Shown here: one piece after another, positions 57,921 through 64,000 of the stretch
Numbering within the stretch: position 1 is the first letter of the stretch
Layout of the letters: every line of letters starts with the position of its first letter
From: Litomosoides sigmodontis
Taxonomy: Eukaryota; Nematoda; Chromadorea; Rhabditida; Onchocercidae
DNA: 64,000 nucleotides
Assembly: GCA_963070105.1 (NCBI GenBank)
Contig: OY718808.1
Location: 1,621,738 to 1,685,737, forward strand
Reading direction: 5' to 3'
Translations under genes and position numbers: made by a program
The notes under the pieces: generated by a model
The model's database searches: none
What the model was told of the DNA's origin: nothing
What the model saw: the letters and a program-made list of their open reading frames with translations, nothing else

Positions 57921-58655
57921 CGATATAAAAGTTCGTCAGCTGTTCCATTTATTTTCAAAAATTTCCTATTTCCTAAAGTATTGAATTTGAATTTCGAACT
58001 AATAGTTGTATTCTCACAAACATCAACACCATCACCACATCATTCTAATTTTCATGAATGATATTATGAAAATATAAAATGGAGGACAGAAAAAAAAGAA
58101 AATAATATTATTGGTTATTTTTTGCAAAAAAAACGAAGAAACAAAATTTAAATACTTGCTTACGTCATTGATTTAATTAAATACATTTATGTGTAGCTTG
58201 TTTATCACTTAAATCTATTACAGTACCTTTTTTCTTATTTCTAATAATACAAAACTGCAATGCGTAATTTTACCTTCTCACATTACACACACACACACAG
58301 ATATGCGCATAGTTCAATTCTTCCATTTCATTTTGCTCATATTCTTTTTTCTTCGAAACATAAGTTAGGATTGTGAGTTCGATGCATTTAGTGCAAAAAT
58401 GGAAAATTTTTGCATTTAATGAAAATTATGGAAAGCCTTTTTTTAAAAAAAATATGTAAAATACGAAAATTAACTTTATCAAAGATATTAATTAACTTTC
58501 TGAGTTTCAAGAAATGCTCAAAAATTGAAGTTTAAAATGGCTAATAAATAATTGTAGCAGCTTTGTGGAGAATGCTTTCGCTCTGTTGCACAATGATGAT
58601 GATAATGTTGTCATTGTGCTCACTCACTCATTTTCCTCTTCCTCCATTCCCCCCT
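57921..58655. other. AT-rich background
   Basis: Short CA run (58283-58300) and T-runs. No gene. Confidence 0.6.
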
Positions 58656-58659
58656 AAGC

Positions 58660-59550
<891 letters not shown>

Positions 59551-59780
59551 AACCCGTCCCGTTTTAGCAGTATTAGCAGAGGAGAAGCCTTACAATTAAG
59601 GGCTTTTCTTTTCAACTCAAATTCAATCCTTTCCTTCCCCTCCCCCGCTTCCTTCCTGCATGCTCCACTGCTATCCCATTTTCTTCAAATATACAATTGT
59701 GGAATAAAATTTTTGCCTAATGCAACATTGACCGTCTCAATCCTTCCCCTTTAACTTTAACTTTATCATGTCTATAGCAA
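59551..59780. other. AT-rich background with C-rich patch
   Basis: CCTTTCCTTCCCCTCCCCCG (59629-59648) is a short C-rich tract. No gene. Confidence 0.6.
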
Positions 59781-59781
59781 T

Positions 59782-59935
59782 TTAAGTATTCATTTAAAAT
59801 TTGTAACTCATTTTATATTTAAAAAAATTTTGTAACTCATTTAAGTATCAATTTTTTTAAAAAGATTAAAAAAATTTTGTAACTCATTTAAGTATTCATT
59901 TAAAATTTGTAACTCATTTTATATTTTATAGCATA
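59782..59935. repeat. nested TTTGTAACTCATTTAAGTAT repeats
   Basis: A 45-bp block (ATTTAAGTATTCATTTAAAA, TTTGTAACTCATTTTATATT) occurs at about 59782-59827 and again at 59886-59931, period about 104. Between them TTTGTAACTCATTTAAGTAT occurs in a partial copy. Confidence 0.88.
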
Positions 59936-62610
59936 TTGATGAAATCTAGAACATTTCATGCATTCCTTTCAAATCGGAAGTGGTAATTTTTTAATTACTA
60001 ATTTTTTTGTTTCAAATTTATCACCTTTTTTAATTGCTAATTTTAGCACTGGGATCTTCTCCTTTTTTTTTGTTTGACAATAGAAGAAACGTTTGAACTT
60101 TGATTTAGCGAAAGCTAAATAAGCAACCATATGGTGGGAATTGTGTTTAAAAAAGAAAAAAAAAAGGAATAGCTAATAACGTAACGTTTTGCAATGGAAT
60201 TATCGGATTAAATCTTTCCACTAATATTTATTTCATCCAACGCACTAAGCAATTATTGATGTATAATAATTAAAATTTATTACTTGTCAATAATTATTCG
60301 TAATTTTTCCTTTTATTTTTTTTCCTTAAAAATTTTTCTTTATGTATTTCTTTCCTCGTTTTTTGTTAAAATAACAACCGCACTTTAAGAGAATAGAAAA
60401 CTAACACCAATTTCATGGCACTTTCAAAACAAATTTGTTAGGAAAAAAAATTTTCTTTCAAACCTCTTATATGCATGCAATAATTAGAGAGCAGAAAAAA
60501 AAATTGTTTTTTGTCAAATATAAATTGATTATTGTTATTGTGCACATTTGTAAAATTTAGATTTAACATTATAGTATTTTAGGATTTTTCACAATTGGAG
60601 AAAAAAGCTTTATGTTAGAAGTAAATTTCTGGTGATTTCAATACATATTTTGTTTGTGTCATCTTCAAGTTTTTAAATTTAAATAATTTTTTAATATGCT
60701 TTTATAGGTAGCACTGAACGGTATAGTTGCTGAGCTTTTTTTCTTCATTTATAATTTTCGTAATTCGTTCGTTTCATTTGTCAATTATTTTAATCAATTT
60801 ATCGTTTCACATCTTTAACTGTGTTTTATTTGAAGTTTCATTTTTGGCTACAATTTTGAGAATTTAGAAGAAACGAAATTTTCTTCCCAATTGCGAAAAT
60901 GTTGTATAATAATAACCGAATGCTTCCTAACTGTTGTGTTCTATTGATGAAAAATTGAAAAAAAGTGAAATAACAGTCTGTTGCAGACGGTTTATCAAAT
61001 ACCAGCAGTAGTTGAGAGGAAAATTGGAGCAATTCAATCGTGTAAAGCTGTAAAAGTTTAAAAAAACCTCAAGTTGCTTATTTTGTGACTTTAGGTACTT
61101 TAGAGAGCAATATTATTCTAATGCATTTTTGTATTTTGATATTTGAAGAAAAATAAGTGAGAGTTGAGTTTTCTCAATCGTCAGGTTGTTTTTTTTTTTG
61201 AAAGAATTAATGGGAATAGGTAGAGGGAATGATGGGGAATAGTTGAAAGGTTAGCATAGAAATATGAATAAAAGTAAATTTGGATTTTTTTTTGCGTAAA
61301 TGAAATCAAAAAATTGGATGGATTTTCATTCTATTTAATCGTATTAATTAGCGTAATTATATTTAGGGAATGAATATTTGTTGAATACAGTAGGTGAAAT
61401 ATAATTGAAATTTTTGAAATTAACACTTTTTATGCTTTGTGAGAGAGAAAAAAAAAGGGTGAAAAGCGATAGGTACTTGTGTTATAGAAAGGTTAGGTTA
61501 AGAGAACAAAGATGAAGTGAAAATTGTGAAAACACTCTTGAACAATATGTGTGAGAGAAAGGAGGAGAAGGAGGGAGAATGGAAGAGAAGGTGAGAAGTA
61601 TTCCTTATATTTAGTGATTTCGGCTAAGTAACAGTTTACTTTTTAGTAGTTGTGGGAGTAAGGTAGATGTAGTGCAGTTAGTGTTATTATAGTTTACTGT
61701 GTGTCATTTCTTTTCTCTCTCTTTTTTTACCTACACCTTTCTTTCCTCTCTACCTGTACCTGTCTTCTCTCTTGCCATTTCGTAATACGCGTTGCTTTGT
61801 GTTACACGCAATACGGTAGTTTGTTTAACTACGAGATGATCAGATCATTGATGAATAAACCTGTTAATTGGTAATCAACTCAATTGAAATTGTAATTAAT
61901 TATTGTTTAATTATAAATCATAACAGTTATATTGTTGAATTTATTTAATAATTTCTCAGTCTTCTTTTGTGTTATATTTATTTTAAATATTACAACTAAT
62001 TGTTGCAGGTAGTTAGCTTTACATGTAAATTATTCGTGAAAGTCTTCCTTTGATCTAATTTATAAATCATTTATAGTTAAGTGATATTATTTTTGGTTAT
62101 TTTATGCATTATTTATTTATCATTATTGTATTGCAAGATAATTTCACATGACATTTCTTTTTTTTCTCAAAAAATGTAGAACATTTCAAGTTATTTATGT
62201 GAAATGAATATATTTTTAAAAATTAATTAAAAAGCTAAAAATCACATTAGCAAAATTATTGATATAAACAATTGGACATTTTATAATTTTTATTAATATT
62301 GATGTTTCATAAATATTGCATGGATAATGCTTAACTTGGAGTCTTCGCTGTGAGTGTGTTGAGTGGGAATCAGAAATGAAATGAGAAATTTTCGAATGTG
62401 AAGGAAAAAAGAGATGGAAGAAAGCCTTAATGTGTAAATTAATGATTAAAAAGGGTTGAGTGATGGCTGGCGAAGTGAAGTGATTCGAACTGAAATGATT
62501 TTATTTGTACAATTTTATAAGTGTCTTATAGTTAGTGTTTCGAAAATTTCGAAACTGTATTATAACAAATCAAACAGTTTGATTAAAGATCGTAAATGTG
62601 CGTTTTTCCA
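59936..62610. other. AT-rich non-coding background, 2.7 kb
   Basis: No array. Several short frames only. GAAAGGAGGAGAAGGAGGGAG at about 61557-61577 is a purine patch. Nothing gene-like. Confidence 0.6.
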
Positions 62611-62615
62611 CAGTG

Positions 62616-62616
<1 letters not shown>

Positions 62617-62658
<42 letters not shown>
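62617..62658. repeat. (TA)n microsatellite
   Basis: About 21 TA copies, immediately upstream of the first copy of a dispersed repeat. Confidence 0.96.
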
Positions 62659-62659
<1 letters not shown>

Positions 62660-62662
<3 letters not shown>

Positions 62663-62715
62663 CTAAGCAGTCACTCCTCGGTACTTTAATATAATTAATT
62701 CTAATAATGGTAATA
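62660..62715. repeat. dispersed repeat, copy 1
   Basis: Core TACTTTAATATAATTAATTC followed by TAATAATGGTAAT, preceded by CA(C/T)TCCT and a TA array. Second copy 600 bp downstream at 63260-63314. Confidence 0.85.
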
Positions 62716-62903
62716 ATAATGTTATTATATATATGTACTTTTATATACTTATATGCTGCATACTTATATTTTTTTCTATTCTATTTTTGTCTTTTTTTTC
62801 TTCCAATTTTTGTTAGTTTGAAACTTTGCATTTTACTTAGAAATTTTTACTTATCAGGTCAGAGAAAAATTCTTTGATAAATGATAAGCGTGAAAAATTT
62901 TCG

Positions 62904-62910
<7 letters not shown>

Positions 62911-62938
<28 letters not shown>
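62911..62938. repeat. (TA)n microsatellite
   Basis: About 14 TA copies. Confidence 0.95.
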
Positions 62939-62939
<1 letters not shown>

Positions 62940-63250
62940 AGGAGGTATAAATGTGTTATGACAATATAATGTATATTTTGGTCCATATTTTAAAACAACA
63001 ATAAAAATAAGCGAAGTTGTTTAAAAAATTTTTTTGCCCCTCTGATTACTCACTAAAATACATTTTAAAAATTAAAGAAATATTGACAGGAAAGAGGAGA
63101 TTGAAGAGTAATTATGCAGCAATAGGAGAAGAAAGTTATATTTGAATTTAATCAAGTAGAAAGCAAAAATGCCAAGCATTTGTCCCCTTCCGCTCTTCCA
63201 CATGTGTTCAATTGTATTTGAGATTCAGTTTTTTTTTACGGTTACATGTG

Positions 63251-63314
63251 TATATATAATTATATGCACAATCATTCCTGAGTACTTTAATATAATTAAT
63301 TCTAATAATGGTAA
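63251..63314. repeat. dispersed repeat, copy 2
   Basis: Same core as 62660-62715, again preceded by TATATATAATTA and ATTCCTGAG, and followed by ATT/TAA triplets. About 40 bases are near identical, so TA array plus unique core were copied together. Confidence 0.85.
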
Positions 63315-63380
63315 TTTTATTATTATTATTGTTATTAATTATTATTATTATTGTTATTAATTATTATTATTATTATTGTA
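63315..63380. repeat. ATT array with 22-bp period
   Basis: ATT triplets broken by GTTATTAATT at 63330 and 63352, period 22, then pure ATT. Confidence 0.92.
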
Positions 63381-64000
63381 TTTCAATTGCTAAAATTTAT
63401 AGCAATTTCATTTATTGGTGATTGTAATGATTAGTGATGGGTTTAAATTAGTGTTTACAAAAATTTGAATGCTTTCGATACATTGAAATTTTTGCAGCAA
63501 TTATTTCTGCTGATAATAGTTTAAAGAAATTGCTAGAACAATAACAATAGCAGCAGGTACAACTAGAAATGCCTGAACAAGAATTAAATGAAATTTTGAC
63601 AAACTTCATTTCATTCGTACGATAATATGTGTAAATCATTCATTGTTTTCTTTTTTTTTTTTATTTCTCACTGATCCATAATTATTCCAATGAAATAATA
63701 TTAGCATTTTTTTTTGCAAACCAAAAAAAACACGTAAATTGCTTGCACTACTGCACTTATCACCGCATTTCATCGCCTTTTTTTTACAAAAGAATATGAA
63801 ATTTCTAGCAAAAATTGTGGTAACAAAAAAAAATTGAAATTGAACATTTCACTAACATAAAAATTTTTTTTTCATCGCTTTCTACGCGAAGTATGGGAAG
63901 CGGAATGAAATTTGAGGTTTTGCATTTGAGAAGAAATTCAAGTGACATTTGAATGAGAGAGGAAGGAATGAGTGTGTCACACTTCGCATATTTATATTCA
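63381..64000. other. AT-rich background to window end
   Basis: No array and no convincing frame; several T- and A-runs. Confidence 0.6.

Noticed and set aside
62470..62500. tRNA-like GATTCGAAC word
   Set aside because: No A-box, acceptor stem or cloverleaf can be drawn around it.

Overview
This window looks like nuclear DNA of an animal, probably an invertebrate with a very A+T-rich genome. I could not identify the species. The evidence is compositional: roughly 70-75% A+T by eye, T/A homopolymers of 8-11 bases every few hundred bases, and a very high density of simple repeats of nearly every class. There is no long intact reading frame, no operon-like gene packing, no rRNA or tRNA that I can see, and no recognisable transposase or reverse transcriptase. 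The longest open frames (201, 162, 135 and 132 codons) all run through simple repeats. The window therefore reads as a gene desert, or as the inside of one or more very large introns.

Region by region. 1-13 kb is T-rich DNA with many CT/GA tracts, interrupted by short high-complexity islands of clearly higher G+C at about 6.85-7.07, 8.8-8.95, 11.70-11.85 and 12.37-12.58 kb. The 12.37-12.58 kb island is the most exon-like part of the window: it has a branch-point/acceptor signal, a CAG|GTAAGC donor and a palindromic TGACGTCA. 13-22 kb holds a G-rich purine tract (15.84-15.96) and a ten-unit minisatellite with three-unit higher-order structure (16.96-17.41). 22-31 kb has a 19-bp GTT-type minisatellite, a 45-bp-arm inverted repeat (26.70-26.92) that could be a small non-autonomous mobile element, and a recent 137-bp tandem duplication (30.38-30.64). 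33-37 kb has exon-like signals on both strands (33.2 and 34.5-34.7) and a TTACC pentamer array. 41-47 kb has ATC/GAT, GATT, GTT and AAAT/TTAA arrays plus a GAAA-capped 15-bp hairpin at 43.12. 48.2-50.3 kb is a second cluster of acceptor-like sites and open frames, with an ATGGCGGC motif. 52-60 kb carries the largest arrays: about 100 perfect TCTA units (54.99-55.39), and about 205 AGT units passing into 9-, 12- and 7-bp derived periods (58.66-59.54). 60-64 kb is background with AT and ATT arrays and one dispersed repeat.

No pathway or gene system can be reconstructed. I list candidate exons with low confidence because acceptor-like signals arise easily by chance in T-rich DNA and higher-G+C islands are open in several frames at once. 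None could be matched to a known family by reading, and adjacent candidates do not join into one long frame. RNA-seq and cross-species alignment would be decisive. I found no convincing new biological system; the best leads are the 12.4 kb island, the 33.2 kb and 49.0 kb exon-like segments, the 26.7 kb inverted repeat and the evolving AGT array.
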